From assembly GCF_012489685.1 (NCBI RefSeq), contig NC_080044.1, forward strand, positions 15,976,369 through 16,040,368: DNA of 64,000 nt, read 5' to 3'. The stretch is from Lotus japonicus. Lineage: Eukaryota; Streptophyta; Magnoliopsida; Fabales; Fabaceae. This document shows positions 44,749-55,844 of the stretch, piece after piece. The notes under the pieces are model-generated. The model was not told the origin of the DNA, ran no database searches, and saw only the letters and a program-made list of their open reading frames with translations. Numbering within the stretch: the first letter of the stretch is position 1; each line of letters opens with the position of its first letter. Both the position numbers and the translations under genes were made by a program.

Positions 44749-47700
44749 ATGGGTAGAATACTAATGCAGTATCTGGCTACCAAAACGGACCCCGTTATCG
44801 CTAGTTTAATCGATTCTGATTTGGATGAGCTCAAGCTTGCAGCACAGAAGCTCTTCCATGATGCAAGTATGCTAGGAGGCAGAGGGTTTGGCACTTCTTT
44901 CCTTAAATGGATGGCTTCCTTTGCTGCCATGTAAGGTCAATTTTTTGCATGATTAGTTGATAACCAATACATATTTGCTTGTTTAGGAAGGAAGAATCAG
45001 TTATGAATCAATGGGCCCGTTTGAAGAGTGATTTGTTGGTTTAGAGAATTTCACAAAACCAAAGGGTTCTCGGTTCAAGACCCGCACAAAACCGAAAAAA
45101 GCTATGAATCAATGGGGTTGGTTTTTTGTTGTTGTCTGTATTGTTTCGGTAATGACAAAAATTAAAAAAATTAAATCCCTAAAAAAGTTGTGTTAAATTT
45201 CAACGAAAAAAGAAGATACAGCTTACAGGTAGCAGCATTGATACGTGAACCGCTAAAATACGTTAGGATACACATTTTATTATATGGGTGTCCGTAGTTA
45301 TTTACATTGTAGTATGGTTCATGGATATTTTTGTATAGGTTGGCCTAGGAGAGTTTTTGAGCTTTAGAGGATGTAGTATAGTCCAAAACTTTAGGCTTAA
45401 ATGCATTTGGTGCCCCTGATGTATTTCAAAAGTGCAAATGATAACCCTACTCTTTTTTTGTAAACGTTTGTACCCCCTTTGTTTTGAGAAAGTACACCGA
45501 ATGCCCCTCCGTCAGGTTGACGTTAAAATCCTAACGGAGGAGCTGACGTGGATATTATTTTTACTTTTTCCTTTATTTTCTCTAATGCCACGTGGATTTT
45601 ATCAACTAAAAACAAAAAAAAAGAAAAATGACAAAGGCTTCAAGAAATTGGTCTTCTTTCTCAGAACAAAGCTCGCCAGAGAAACGCCGGTGGCGGTGGT
45701 GGCGGTCGCCGGAGTGACGGTGGCCGATCGTCAAATTGATTGAGGGGTTTTGAAGCGGATGATGAGGGGAGTTTAGCCATGGTGTTGGTTTCTCCAAAAG
45801 GAGAGCGGTTCGCCGGAGATTGGAGGTTGAAGGTGGCGGCTAGGGTTTGGTTTCTCCTCTATTTCTCTGTTGTTTCTCATCATGTTGGTGATGATGGTGC
45901 TCGCGGTGGTGCTGGACGTTGGTGGTGTGCTCGTATCTGAACCAGAGGTAAGGAAAAGAGGAAGATGATGGCTTGATGGTGTTGGTTCGTGAGGGAGAAG
46001 GTGGTGGTGCTCTGGCTCGCGTGAGGAGGGCGCGGTGGTGGCGGCTGGCACGCGGTGGTGCTGGACGTTGGTGGTGTGCTCGTATCTGAACCAGAGGTAA
46101 GGAAAAGAGGAAGATGATGGCTTGATGGTGCTGGTTCGTGAGGGAGAAGGTGGTGGTGCTCTGGCTCGCGTGAGGAGGGCGCGGTGGTGGCGGCTGGCAC
46201 GCGGTGGTTGCTGGCGTGAGAGGAAGGAGGGAAACATGGTGAGGGTGATGATTCTTGCTGCTGTATCAGAAGAAGAGGAAAATGGGTTTGGAGAAGAAGA
46301 GAGAAAGAGAGATGTCGAGTGAGTGAGAAGAGAGAGAGCGTGAATGAGGGTAATATCCACGTCAGCTCCTCCGTTAGGATTTTAACGTCAACCTGACAGA
46401 GGGGCATTCGGTGTACTTTCTCAAAACAATGGGGGCACAAACGTTTACAAAAAAAGAGTAGGGTTATCATTTGCACTTTTGAAATACATCAGGGGCACCA
46501 AATGCATTTAAGCCAAAACTTTAAGGGCAATTGGACTATAACATTCCCATATAAACCATTGTTAGTACATTGACAAGTTACTTTGTGACCAGCTTAATGA
46601 GGAAAATTTTATTTAAATTGACTTTACAAGAAAATGTTCATCATTTCAGATATCTACTGATACTGGATCGCACAAATTGGAGGACAAATATGCTGACTTC
46701 ATTGTTAGTGCCTTACATATTCTTCAGTTTTCCCGGGTCTCTGTTCCACTTTCTCAGGTAATAACAGCAACATTTGGAAGATTCTTCTTCCCTTCTCTTT
46801 TGCTTTCCCAATCCCATTTCCTCTCTTCTTTACAATTACTAGCTTCATGTTGAAGTTGACTAAAAATTCCATTTCTATTATTCAGAGGAGAAGTTGGAAA
46901 ATGGATCGCTTTCATTGCAGTGGTGCTGAGGCTTTTCTTTCATAGAAATTTTCCCGGTATGTTACTATACTTCTAGTACTAAAACAACATATTGGTGAAT
47001 TTTACCAAAAGATTCTTCAGTTTGCACATTTCATATGTGTTAATGTTAATTTGATACAATGTCATGGTCGATCAATCATCCTATACATTTACTCGGTTGG
47101 ACAAAGACACATGAACAATTTCACATCATATTTCTAACATATTATCGCACACAAGCCTAACATCAATATGTTGGTAAGAGATCATGCAAGTTTTGTTAAA
47201 CCACCAATTGTGTGTGTGACTTCTCTCAACAATGCTTGAAAGCACTTTCAACGAAAACTTATGTGTTCCTGAAATATAGCTCAAGTGATAAGAGTCTAGG
47301 ACATATGGGTTAGGGAGGGAACGGTCCAAAGATCAATTCCTGAAGGGAAAATTTGGCCGATAAAAATATAAAAATTTATGTGTGACAATAGATTAGAATG
47401 AAACTACTATTGCGTGAATGTAATGGGAATTCAAAAGCAATGCTTATACCATATTATGGGCCAAATATCTCATTAACTAAAAAAATTGGGTTATTTGTTT
47501 AGGGCAAGTCTCTATGGTGGATTATGTTAAAAATCGGTCTACTCATGAACTATTAGTAAATGGATCCTCGCTAGCCAGCCTAGCTATCCTGCAAAATGTT
47601 GTATGTGGATTGTTATATTGAATAATTGAGATTGATCAATTTGAAATTGAACTATAAAAACTTATGTGACTACACGGCTGGAGAGAATCAAAATTCATGT

Positions 47701-48155
47701 TTTACTATTAACTATCAAGTTATTTACTATATGCTCTCTATGGGCTAAGATTAATTTACATAAAAGTTTTTTATAACTTGGGAACCAGATTTTTCTTGTT
47801 GCATGTCATATTTTTTATTTACACTTTTGGAATTCTATATTTGGAGACATGGGCACCCCTTTGTGTTAAACTTAACTAATTGTAAAATTGGCTGGAAATC
47901 CTTTCAGATTTGCTGGAAATACCTGGATCAATGATCCTTCTTTTAACAGTGGCCCCAGACTTGTTTGCTCAGAGGTTCAGGAACAACTGGGTTGGAGTAG
48001 CAATTGATCTTTTCATTGGTTGTTACCTTCTACAAGAACATATCAGAGCTACAGGGGGATTCAGAAATTCCTTCACCCAGAAACATGGAATTTCAAATAC
48101 TCTTGGCATCCTCCTCCTCATAGTCTATCCAGTATGGTCATTGGTTATCCATTAA
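44749..48155 (+). CDS. COR413-PM: COR413-family plasma-membrane protein, four exons
   Basis: Exons 44749-44930, 46650-46757, 46886-46956 and 47908-48155 join in frame across GT-AG introns to give 202 residues, the normal length for this family. Family hallmarks include LGGRGFGTSFLKW (about 45-57), ILDRTNWRTNMLTSLLVPYI (about 65-84), GEVGKWIAF and GCYLLQEHIRATGGFRNSF. Five or six hydrophobic segments predict a multi-pass membrane protein. The absence of a plastid transit extension favours the plasma-membrane subgroup over the chloroplast-envelope one. The family was found as cold-regulated genes in cereals and Arabidopsis. The chosen ATG is the first in frame. Intron 1 is 1.7 kb, of which 1121 bp is a Mutator-type insertion; introns 2 and 3 are 128 and 951 bp. 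Confidence 0.95.
45394..46514. mobile_element. Non-autonomous Mutator-type element (Pack-MULE-like) in COR413 intron 1
   Basis: 1121 bp with terminal inverted repeats of about 165 bp, beginning GGCTTAAATGCATTTGGTGC. A perfect 9-bp TSD, AAAACTTTA (45385-45393 and 46515-46523), is the Mutator hallmark. Between the ends lies GC-rich, gene-like DNA (about 45650-46300) containing a 149-bp tandem duplication. No MURA transposase is present. The GC contrast suggests captured host sequence, whose source is unknown. ORFs on both strands here are low-complexity and not convincing. Confidence 0.92.
45904..46201. repeat. 149-bp tandem duplication in the Mutator-type element
   Basis: GCTGGACGTTGGTGG recurs at 45911 and 46060, and the whole 149-bp unit is repeated twice with almost no differences. 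A third partial start lies near 46200. Confidence 0.85.
47265..47370 (+). mobile_element. SINE fragment in COR413 intron 3
   Basis: TAGCTCAAGTGATAAGAG (A box, 47277) and AGATCAATTCC (degenerate B box, 47330) are spaced as in tRNA-derived SINEs. The sequence between them aligns with the split SINE at 43053. An A-rich end follows near 47360. Confidence 0.6.
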
Positions 48156-49071
48156 TTAAGTATATGAAGCATTATAGGATATATAATAGTCAGTGATGAT
48201 GTTAGGAAAATAAATTTATACATGGTGGAGTCTGGTATATGCAGAGAATGGTGCATGCATGAGAACTCCAGTGATTTAATTTTAGATGACAATTTTTGCT
48301 GTGTACGACAATATATTTAGATAATTTAAAATTATACTGATTTTTTTAGACAGTGTGTTTGCCCCAACCAATGCGGAGTTTAGTGTAAATTGTCCTCAAA
48401 ATATACTAGCAAACGTAATTTGACTTATCTTTTGTGCTCTCATGCGGAATTTCTACTCATTACCAGTTTTGGATGTTAAAAAGGTTTGGTTTGAATCCTC
48501 CAATTCTGTGAAGCAAACAATGGACCGATAGTACACTCTCTTAATAATGAAAGAGAGGGGAATGTGGGTTGGGTTGTGCCCTGGCCGTTTTGGGTATTTG
48601 AATTGAAAATCTCAATTCAATCTACATTTTGGCATGATGACATGTTAACGAGCTAGCGCACTTTTAAGAATATAATGAGAGAAACAAAGAGATTGTGGAA
48701 TAAGTAAAAAGTCAAAAACATTGCTCCTAGTTTCTTTGTCCAATAAGAAAAAAGTTAAAATGTGCAATTAGCGGTACTTAGTACTTAGAAGTGGTGAAAT
48801 TAGCTTGACCCGTTAGACCGACATGTTTGGCCCACCTTAATGGTGAGTTGGGTTGGGTTAAGACTTTCAACTCAAATGCCCAAAGTGGATCGACCAATTC
48901 AACTCGTATTTCGGTGGGCTAAGGACGGGTCGGGTCTGCCTCGTCCCTCCAGTAGTCTACATTAACCTGGTGATTGAGATTTTAAAGATGATGATGGCGG
49001 TGGTAATGGAAAAGCGGGTGCATCTTCTTTCAAGAGGGCATCTAATGTTTTGAAATAAGTGACGAACACAC
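48156..49071. other. Intergenic, no gene seen
   Basis: 3' flank of COR413 and spacer. No coding or RNA feature was recognised. Confidence 0.55.
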
Positions 49072-50479
49072 TGTCGTGATGCGTGTCAAAGTATTATGCT
49101 TTGAATGCAATACAATGTATTGGACACTATGATCGATCTCACGAGGACTTCATGAACAATTGATTGAAGATACAAAGTAAACGAAAGTAAATAAAAGAGG
49201 GGATTTTGGTTGATTTGATTGCAAGTAAGAAAACATAAATTAAAGGATATTTAATTCAGATAAGTGAAAACGTTAGTCCTCAAATTATATCATTCAAGTG
49301 CAACAAAACTTCACTGGTTATAAAATATTAATTCTGCTTTTCAACAAGTCTTTGAGTTGAATCTCAACTTACAATCGTGAGATGGAAACCGTGATTCTCC
49401 TCTGAACAATCATTCATAATATGATTCGTAAAAGTTAAGAAGCTTGGCAATCGTCGCTTCAAAATACAAGAACTATCTATGCCCACAGAATCCTCAAAGT
49501 TAACAATCGATCGACGTTAGAGATTTACGTTCTTAGGGAATGAATTCATGATCGTGTCTTGGATCATAATAATTTTAACGCAATTACCTTGATTTCGAAA
49601 ATCTTCAAAACCAAAATAATACTCAAGAAGACAAGCAAGAGTTAAAGAACATAAATCAACTTTAATAGGAAAACGAAATTTATTAAGAACTGGACCTAAG
49701 GTTTGCAAACACAAGAATATTTAAAATCCTAAGACTAACTAAGGAGTTTAGTAATGCATACTAGAATTATAAAAATAAGGATTAAAGAAAAGGAGATAGT
49801 AGGAGGTATCTAACAAAAACTTAAACCTCACTTATTTATATTAATAATCAACTTCTCTTCCAAGTAAACTTATTTCAAAGTAATATCTTATCTAATTCAG
49901 AAGCTAATTTCAGCTAATGCAAGGTTGGGCCCAAAGGGAGTAAGTGATCCATTGCTCAACTGACTCAATTAAAGTGCTAACAGATCTGCTAACTTCGGAG
50001 CTGTGAAAACCACTTTATATGGCCGAATATTCAAAACATACATCCTTGAAAGTTGTATATATTTGAGTTAGCTTTCTGTAGCCACCGACCACGGATAATT
50101 CATAGTTTTGTAGCCCAAGTTATGATTAATTTAGTCCAGATTGTTCTAGTCTCGCAGATCAGCGACAGAAACTCTGCAAAGCATTTCTGACAAAGCTAGA
50201 GGCACGTTATGCAATTTGGTTGAATTATAGAGGGATAGATGAAGGGGATGATGAGTGTATGAAAGAGAAGGAAATAAGAAGCAAATGCCATGTCTAGGTT
50301 GAATATGAAAGTTGTAGAGATTTCTTCTAGCTTTCTAATGATATATTACACGCCTCATTCGGGTAACTCTAGCTCCATATTTAACCTGTTCTATCAAAAG
50401 AGTTATAGAAGCTAAAAGTGTAGAACTAAGCCCTTTTCTATGAATAATCCAGATAAGCACTAATTATGCGCTTATCACT
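49072..50479 (-). mobile_element. Candidate solo LTR
   Basis: Non-coding stretch of about 1.4 kb that resembles plant Ty3 LTRs. On the minus strand it would start TGATAAGCGCATAATTAG. It contains two GAAAGTTGTA...AGCTTTCT phrases (about 50048 and 50305) often seen in such LTRs. On the plus strand it has a CGATCTCACGAGGA phrase near 49130, comparable in position to the CGAACCACAGGGATTG phrase of the other LTR family here. No matching flanking duplication was found, so the boundaries are approximate. Confidence 0.45.
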
Positions 50480-51400
50480 AAAACCATGTTAGAGCTAAGA
50501 AGTTTTAAACTAAGGCTATGTTATTGTGAGAATGTTAGACTTTGATTTGCACTTTTGCTTTTTTAAAAGACATTTATGAGTTGTCGTGATTGTGAATTTT
50601 TGCAATTTCTAAGTTGGTTATAAAATTGTGGTTTTGATTTTTAGTGTATTTGTGAAATTGGTTTTATGTGCAATTCCATTGAGCTTTTTACTGATTATTA
50701 TTATCCAATTGAGAGGAATCAAAATTCAATGAAAAGGATGATATGGAACAAAGAATTAGGGAGCCACCACATCTTCTTCTTTAATTTAATGTTGGTGTGG
50801 TAGTGTCTTATGAAATTTGACCCAAAAAAAGTTTCAATAAGTCTAATTTATGGTGAAGGCTACAATGCATCTTTATTTAACGGGGATACCAATGCCTCAC
50901 CTAATTCTTTGAGTGAGATTATGAAGTTACCCTTAATTTATCCTTCAAATTTCAAAAAATGTCATTTCTAAGTTTGAGTGAAAATACAAAATTACCCTTA
51001 AAACAAGATGGGTTCGAGCATAAGGTGGATTTGAGGGTAATAAAGCAGGACAACTTTCGATCATCCTTTTCCATCACAACCCAACCCACTTGTCTGTCTC
51101 TTCGACCTTAACCATGATCTCTTCAACGACGAGTTATGCTCGCATGCTGTGGATCGTTTGGTTGAGACAGTACAGTGGCTAGGTTTGAAGGTGTGATGAC
51201 CCCATGTCATAAGGCTCAGAAAGGGAGGTTGGTTGCAACTACTCCTTCTAAAGCAAATTGTGGGGTTTCAAACGCTTCTCATATTTCATATGCACCGATG
51301 CCCCCTTAAATTTTTTTTTTTTGGTCAACAAGCCTAATATTTTCCTGAACAGTTACTCAGTTCAATTTTTCTGGGTCAATGAATCTTAAACTAAAATAAA
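50480..51400. other. Intergenic, no gene seen
   Basis: Spacer upstream of the snoRNA promoter. Nothing was recognised. Confidence 0.5.
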
Positions 51401-51515
51401 GACCAGGCCCATTAAAAATCAGAGCCCAATGAATGTTAGTACGCGTTCTATTAAACCCTAGCAGCTGTTAAAAACCCTAAATCGCACATCACTGACCCCG
51501 CACTCTATAAAATCG
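51400..51515 (+). promoter_or_regulatory. snoRNA cluster promoter: site II, telo-boxes, TATA
   Basis: AGGCCCATT (about 51405) contains a site II element (TGGGCY in reverse). AAACCCTA telo-boxes are at about 51453 and 51472. CTATAAAATC is at about 51505. Site II plus telo-box is the standard promoter pair of plant ribosomal-protein and snoRNA genes. The first snoRNA begins about 200 bp after the TATA box. Confidence 0.65.
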
Positions 51516-51707
51516 AAGCGGTGGCTTCACAATTTCTCATTCCCATTCCCATTCTTCCACGGCGCAAAACAGTGGTCACAGACCACAGTTTCACCTCTTC
51601 TTGTTCTGAATTTCAATTTTTTTGTCTCATATTTGGTAGATTGATCTGATGTTTTTCTGTTTTTAGATTTCAATCGTATGAATTTTGTTGAATGATTACG
51701 AAGTTGT

Positions 51708-51803
51708 GGTTTTCTCGATGATGATCAACAACGATGACGAGTCCGATCCATTCATATATAACAATTGTGACGACAAAACGAGGCATTTGTCTGAGAGAAA
51801 TCC
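51708..51803 (+). ncRNA. U15: Box C/D snoRNA, U15-like, two 25S guides
   Basis: Terminal stem GGTTTTCTC (51708-51716) with GAGAAATCC (51795-51803), eight of nine pairs. C box ATGATGA at 51718-51724 and D box CTGA at 51791-51794. Before the D box, ACGAGGCATTTG (51778-51789) is complementary to 25S rRNA CAAATGCCTCGT. Before a D'-like CCGA (51743-51746), GATGACGAG (51733-51741) is complementary to CTCGTCATC, the immediately adjoining 25S segment. By the box+5 rule the targets are an A and a G seven nucleotides apart. This fits the yeast pair A2281/G2288 served by snR13 and snR75, and the plant/animal U15 family. The rRNA sequences and yeast numbers are from memory. Confidence 0.82.
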
Positions 51804-51882
51804 ACTCTTCTTCAACTTCATTCATCTGTGTTTTATTTTTTTTAATTCTATTTTCTCAGTTTTGAGTTTTCTTAGTTATTAA

Positions 51883-51961
51883 ATTGGCATTATGATGATG
51901 TTTATTGTCATCTGATTATCATGTGTTGATAACAATCCTCCTACTCATTCTGAATGCCAAT
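51883..51961 (+). ncRNA. Box C/D snoRNA with an 18S guide
   Basis: A perfect 8-bp terminal stem, ATTGGCAT (51883-51890) with ATGCCAAT (51954-51961). C box ATGATGA (51892-51898), D' CTGA (51912-51915), a C'-like TGTTGAT (about 51924-51930) and D box CTGA (51950-51953). The D' guide TTTATTGTCA is complementary to 18S TGACAATAAA; box+5 points to the C equivalent to yeast C414. The D guide TCCTACTCATT is complementary to AATGAGTAGGA, which I recall from 25S. It also pairs for eight bases with 18S AATGAGTA, so its target needs checking. The gene lies 79 bp after the U15-like RNA, probably in one precursor. I do not assign a family name. Confidence 0.78.
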
Positions 51962-52266
51962 GCTTGAAATATTATTTCTGTATTTGTTTTCTTCCGGTTG
52001 ATTCTAATTTTTCTTGTAGAATAATATCGCTAATTTTTGGTTTTTTAAGTTATTTCTTCTGAGGTCAAAGATACATTTAAGTTTTGTTAATTTTATAGGT
52101 AACTGATAAAATGAAACCTTTTTCTTGGTTATATATATAGGCCTTACTTATCGGGCTTTTACATTTTGTTTTGTACTTATAGTTTCAAAATTATCCCTTT
52201 TGAAGGGACGCGTCTTTTTGCAAACTTTAATAAAACTAGTTTAAATCCTAATAGAACTATTTTCAA
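51962..52266. other. Downstream flank of snoRNA cluster
   Basis: T-rich spacer. I looked for a third C/D pair with a terminal stem and found none convincing. Confidence 0.5.
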
Positions 52267-52840
52267 TTTTTTTTTTTTTGGTTAAATGGAGGGGCTGAGC
52301 CCCCAAAGCCTACATTAAGACCTGCCTAGGGAGGGAAGCTCCCGAAGAGTCACCAATCAGGAGTAGATTGCATCCCGGAGGGGGGTTTCGGAGGAGATGA
52401 GTTCCTGGATCAAAAGAGACCATATTCCCTTCCCTGATAGTGTGAGTAACTATAAGGTTCCATGATTTTGCTTGCCAATCCCGAATGATTGTGATGGGAA
52501 CCCGAGTCTGAGTGACATCCCACTTGATTTGGGGAAGGCAAATCATTCATGTTTTCTAGAAGGGAAGGCAATATGGTTGCGGATTTCCTGGCAATATGGT
52601 TGCGGATTTCCTGGCAATATGGTAGCGGATTTCCTGCAACATACATTCTCCTACAGTCACGAGACCCAAGTCTGAGTGACATCCCACTTGATTTGGGGAG
52701 ACAGATAGCCCCACCAGAATGGAGAGCTAAAAAGGCCAAGATAACAGATGCAACGCCTTCCAGCACAAAGAACAGGGGAGGAAAACTTCTCACTTCCTCA
52801 ACAGCTCCTTGAGTTACCAATGGAAAAGAACCAGCACCTG
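52267..52840 (-). mobile_element. LINE 3' tail, 5'-truncated, with internal duplications
   Basis: On the minus strand, frames at 52310-52546 encode the end of the RNase H domain (VTHTIREGNMV) and the usual LINE C-terminal tail (NPPPGCNLLLIGDSSG). A poly(A) stretch lies at 52267-52279 (T-run on the plus strand). A 34-bp phrase GAGTCTGAGTGACATCCCAC... occurs at about 52504 and 52668. Between the copies a 23-bp unit, GGCAATATGGTTGCGGATTT..., is repeated three times (52567-52635). Confidence 0.75.
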
Positions 52841-53431
52841 AACCTTAGCCGGGCAGAAGACACACAACAACGCTGTCACGAAACAGAAAACAAAAATTAC
52901 CCGAAATTAATTAACTAAAATTAAAGATAAAACCATGAGAGACTAAAATATATTCCAAATAATTTTTTTTTTATTATAGATAAAACCATGAGAGAGTTTC
53001 TCATGGAAATATAAGGATTAGACTTACAACGAAATATAACAAAAGAAACAAAGTGAAAACAACAGTACAATAAATAAACAAGAACAATAAAACAGGGAAA
53101 ATACAATAGGAAGACAACAATTTATACCACACTAATAGTGGAGGCCAAAAAATAGGAGGTGCATTAGAAATCCACAGTAGCACAACAAAATTTCTTCTAA
53201 TGAATTTTTTGAGTAGCTTGTAAAGTGCTGAGTGAAGGTTTTGTCGTTTATTATAATTTATATGTTTGAGTTTTTTTTTTGATAAACATTTATTTTATAT
53301 GTTTGAGTATATTCTTCTTTCTATATGTATTATATTGGATGACATGATTAGCACAATAATTTGAGTGAATACTAATTTAATGAAAGCATATAAATTGTGA
53401 GAGCATATAAAATGAAAGCATATAAATTTTT
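52841..53431. other. Intergenic, no gene seen
   Basis: A/T-rich spacer. Minus-strand frames at 52921-53183 are hydrophobic by composition only. Confidence 0.5.
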
Positions 53432-53440
53432 TAAAAAAAT

Positions 53441-54679
53441 GGTTTAAAGGGTCAAATGACCCCTGAAATTACAAAGAGAATCAGTTCCAGGACCTTAATT
53501 TTTTTTACATCAAATTGAGTCCCTATAAATTTTTTTAATTCAATTAAGGCCAAATGTTGTCAGCCTTTAATTTTGTCCTACTCAGCAATTCCATGTGACA
53601 TTTTTAATTTTTTTAACTAGAAAAATTATAAAAATTTATTTTTTTAATTTCAACTCATTTATTTAAGCAGGAAAAAAAACTTAATAAAATCTCTAATTTA
53701 AATAAAATCTCTAATCTAATTAATTCCTAACCTAAACAGAAACCTAATCTAATAATCACTAATCACTAATCCCTAATCTTCTGTTCTCACCCTATTCACA
53801 ACACATCAGTAATTAAAATTAAATTAAAAAAATAAATAATTACAAAGCTACAAAAGAAAGTAACCAATATCGAAGAAGGAGAAGGAAGAACAGAAGAGGT
53901 GTGAAGAAAGCTTTCAAACCCAGAAATTCCAACACCCAGAACAACGTTGCTCACTGCTCGCTCTCATCATTCAGCAACAAGATCAAATCCAAAAAATAAT
54001 TCGGCTTCAAATTCAGCCTTCTAATCTTTTATCTTCATCATTATCTTCTTGATCCACCTCTTACCCAGCCAGAGTTGCACCACCCTTACCGGCCACCAAC
54101 TCGCAACCTCAAACCCTTACGCAGCCACCTCTTCTCCATCGAAACCACGCATGCCTCCATGGAAACCCAGATCTGCGCCTCCATACAAACCCGAAACCCA
54201 AACCCGTCGAAACCACTCATGCCTCCACAGAATTTCGGGAATCTCGCCCCCACCGCCTCCTCCAGATCCAGGCGAGATCTTGACGGCGGCTGGTTCCTCA
54301 TCAACCTCCGAAAACCCTAATCCATAGTCTTTTTCCGAAAACCCTAATTCAGAGGCTTTGTTAATGATGAGTTTTTTTTTTTTAATTGGGGCTGAGTAGA
54401 TTAGACTAGTGTTTAGTTTAGGTTTTGTATTAAGATTTTATTTTTAATTTATGATTTGGAATAAAAAATTTAAAATTTCAATTTTTTTCAATTTAAAAAA
54501 ATTAGAAATGCCACGTGGAAAAGCTGAGTACGCTAAAATTCGAGCCACATGATCTGTTGGACCAATTTGACCTTAATTGAATTAAAAACATTTATAGGGA
54601 CCCAGTTTGATGTAAAAATATTTTAGGTCCTGGAACTTATTCCTTTTGTAATTTCAGGGGCAATTTGACCCTTTAAGCC
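53441..54679. mobile_element. Second Mutator-type element, related ends, gene-like cargo
   Basis: 1239 bp with terminal inverted repeats of about 170 bp: left GGTTTAAAGGGTCAAAT, inverted right end GGCTTAAAGGGTCAAAT. The 9-bp flanks TAAAAAAAT (53432-53440) and TAAAAAAAA (54680-54688) match at eight positions. The core (about 53880-54340) is less AT-rich than its surroundings and includes a Pro/Ser-rich frame (54049-54327, plus) that may be captured coding DNA. The ends share the pattern GGYTTAAA...GCCCCTG with the element at 45394, so both belong to related families. Confidence 0.85.
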
Positions 54680-54688
54680 TAAAAAAAA

Positions 54689-54752
54689 TAAAAATAAATA
54701 AACTGGTGTGGCTAAAGGCACACCTAGCCTCAACATGGGTCCGCCCATGCTC

Positions 54753-54791
<39 letters not shown>

Positions 54792-55844
54792 TTCTACCAT
54801 CAACCCTAAACCTCACCCTCACCCACCTGTAACCTCACCCTTCCCCAAACCCTAACTCGCTGCAACCTCGCCCTCACCCCATCTGCAACCTTACCACACC
54901 CTTAAACCTCACCCTCACCCACACCCCCTCAACCCCAACACCCACCCACCTGCAACCTCACCCTCACCCCCAACGTCACCTTCACCTTCAATCGCCATCG
55001 CCCTGCACACGAAATTCTCAGATAGTGCAAATCTCCTATAAAATGACTCACAACACTCATTGCATTAGAGTTTTGTCTGATAGTGCCTCACAATCTACTT
55101 TCAAGGCTTGTAGTTCGGGTTGTTAAGCCCGCCCCACTCATCGAAAAAAATCAATTATTTTGTGGTAATTAATAGACAATATCAATTATATATATTATAT
55201 TTGACTTAATAATATATATGGGATAAATTGAGTGATCTAATTAAAAATCTCAATAAATTTTTATATTGGTATTGATTTTGTAATGTTTAATAACAAAAAA
55301 AATCAGTTAGGGTAAATGAGACTCTACTAGTTTTCTATTTAAGTATAACATAGAGTTTTGTCCTCAAAGAGAAACATTAATTTGTTGAATCATTATCAAT
55401 TCACAACTTCATCATATATCAAACATTATGATATGTTTATTGGATTTATTTATTCAATCTTTGATTATTTGACATGAATATCTGGGCAATGTAAAGAAAA
55501 ATTAAAATACAGTGTTCATATGCTCATGTTAGATTATAAAAGATTGATTAAGTTCCGTAAACACATTTGACTTCATGATGTTGGGTATGAGATGGAGTTG
55601 TGTGTTGATGATTATCCACAAATTAACATTTTTCTTTGAGTTTTCTCTTTATTAATTGTAATGAAGGAGAAAAGTTGACTTGCATGATTAGCCTTGAAGA
55701 CCTATGTTATTTTTAATACAAAAAATTAATTAGAAGTTCATTAACCCTAATTATGTTTTTTATTGGGTATTACTTATTGCAAATATCATTCGAATATAAG
55801 ATTAGATCAATCAATTAGCTTAATATAACGGGTTCTGCCACGTA
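54689..55844. other. Spacer with (ATC)n and CAACCTCACCCTC-like repeats
   Basis: (ATC)n at about 54754-54790. From 54795 to 55000 a C-rich degenerate repeat of ACCTCACCCTCACCC type follows. The rest is AT-rich. No gene was recognised. Confidence 0.7.

Noticed and set aside
45773..46476. Ser/His/Pro-rich minus-strand ORFs in the Mutator-type element
   Set aside because: Antisense of a low-complexity, tandemly duplicated GC-rich segment; no known domain and they run into the inverted ends.
51685..51882. 65-codon plus-strand frame over the U15-like region
   Set aside because: The same bases are explained by snoRNA boxes, stem and guides; the peptide has no gene-like features.
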